NCBI GenBank assembly: GCA_025352585.1
Contig: JANXTD010000506.1
Location: 1-6,808 of the forward strand
DNA from: Fimbriiglobus sp.
Lineage (GTDB): Bacteria; Planctomycetota; Planctomycetia; Gemmatales; Gemmataceae
Direction of reading: 5' to 3'
DNA: 6,808 nucleotides
A program made the position numbers and the translations under genes. Below the pieces are notes generated by a model. That model made no database searches, was not told where the DNA came from, and worked only from the letters and a program-made list of their open reading frames with translations. The stretch's first letter is position 1. Each line of letters starts with the position of its first letter. Shown here piece after piece: positions 6,780 through 6,808 of this stretch.

Positions 6780-6808
6780 CCCGGAGTTCTTAGTCAAAGA
6801 ACTCTGGG
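6780..6808 (+). terminator. Strong hairpin downstream of the kinase gene, possible terminator
   Basis: CCCGGAGTTCTT (6780-6791) pairs with AAGAACTCTGGG (6797-6808) around the five-base loop AGTCA. This gives a 12-bp stem with a single G-T wobble and no mismatch. It lies 32 bases after the kinase stop, a good place for a transcription terminator. The window ends at the last paired base, so a U-tract or a longer stem cannot be judged. It could instead be part of a dispersed palindromic repeat that includes the GC-rich motif just before it. Confidence 0.55.

Noticed and set aside
1..6808. CRISPR array, tRNA/rRNA, insertion sequence, defence or phage system
   Set aside because: I read both strands and saw no regular repeat-spacer pattern, no tRNA-like fold, no transposase or integrase motif, and no known defence gene.

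Overview
The window is about 70% GC with strong G/C third positions, and every gene is on the + strand. It very probably comes from a planctomycete, most likely the Gemmataceae. The main evidence is a DUF1559 'prepilin-like' protein with its [15 protein letters not shown] leader and H-X9-DG motif, a family greatly expanded in Planctomycetota. A large exported C45/phospholipase B-like hydrolase and a multi-PAS hybrid kinase fit the same picture. The genus assignment is inference.

Layout: 1-88 is a leader with a small hairpin and a weak AT-rich promoter candidate. 89-871 is the DUF1559 pseudopilin-like protein. 868-1287 is a small putative lipoprotein with an NTF2-like look, starting on a GTG that overlaps the previous stop (GTGA). 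After 60 bases, 1348-3792 is a large exported Ntn-type hydrolase (C45 / phospholipase B-like) with two extra C-terminal regions. 3798-4241 is a five-helix single-EamA transporter, 5 bases downstream and probably co-transcribed. A 77-base gap (4242-4318) holds a plausible sigma70-type promoter. 4319-6748 is a soluble hybrid histidine kinase (three PAS, HisKA, HATPase, REC). 6749-6808 is non-coding and holds a GC-rich motif plus a strong 12-bp hairpin that ends at the window edge.

How the genes may work together: the first two form a translationally coupled pair that is probably surface or periplasm associated. The hydrolase and the small EamA transporter form a second tight pair, which could join extracytoplasmic amide/ester hydrolysis to transport of a product or substrate; this is inferred from spacing only. 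The kinase appears to be a separate transcription unit with no partner regulator in view.

I see no mobile element, CRISPR array, RNA gene or defence system. The most unusual items are the domain composition of the hydrolase and the hairpin/repeat-like sequence at the 3' edge.
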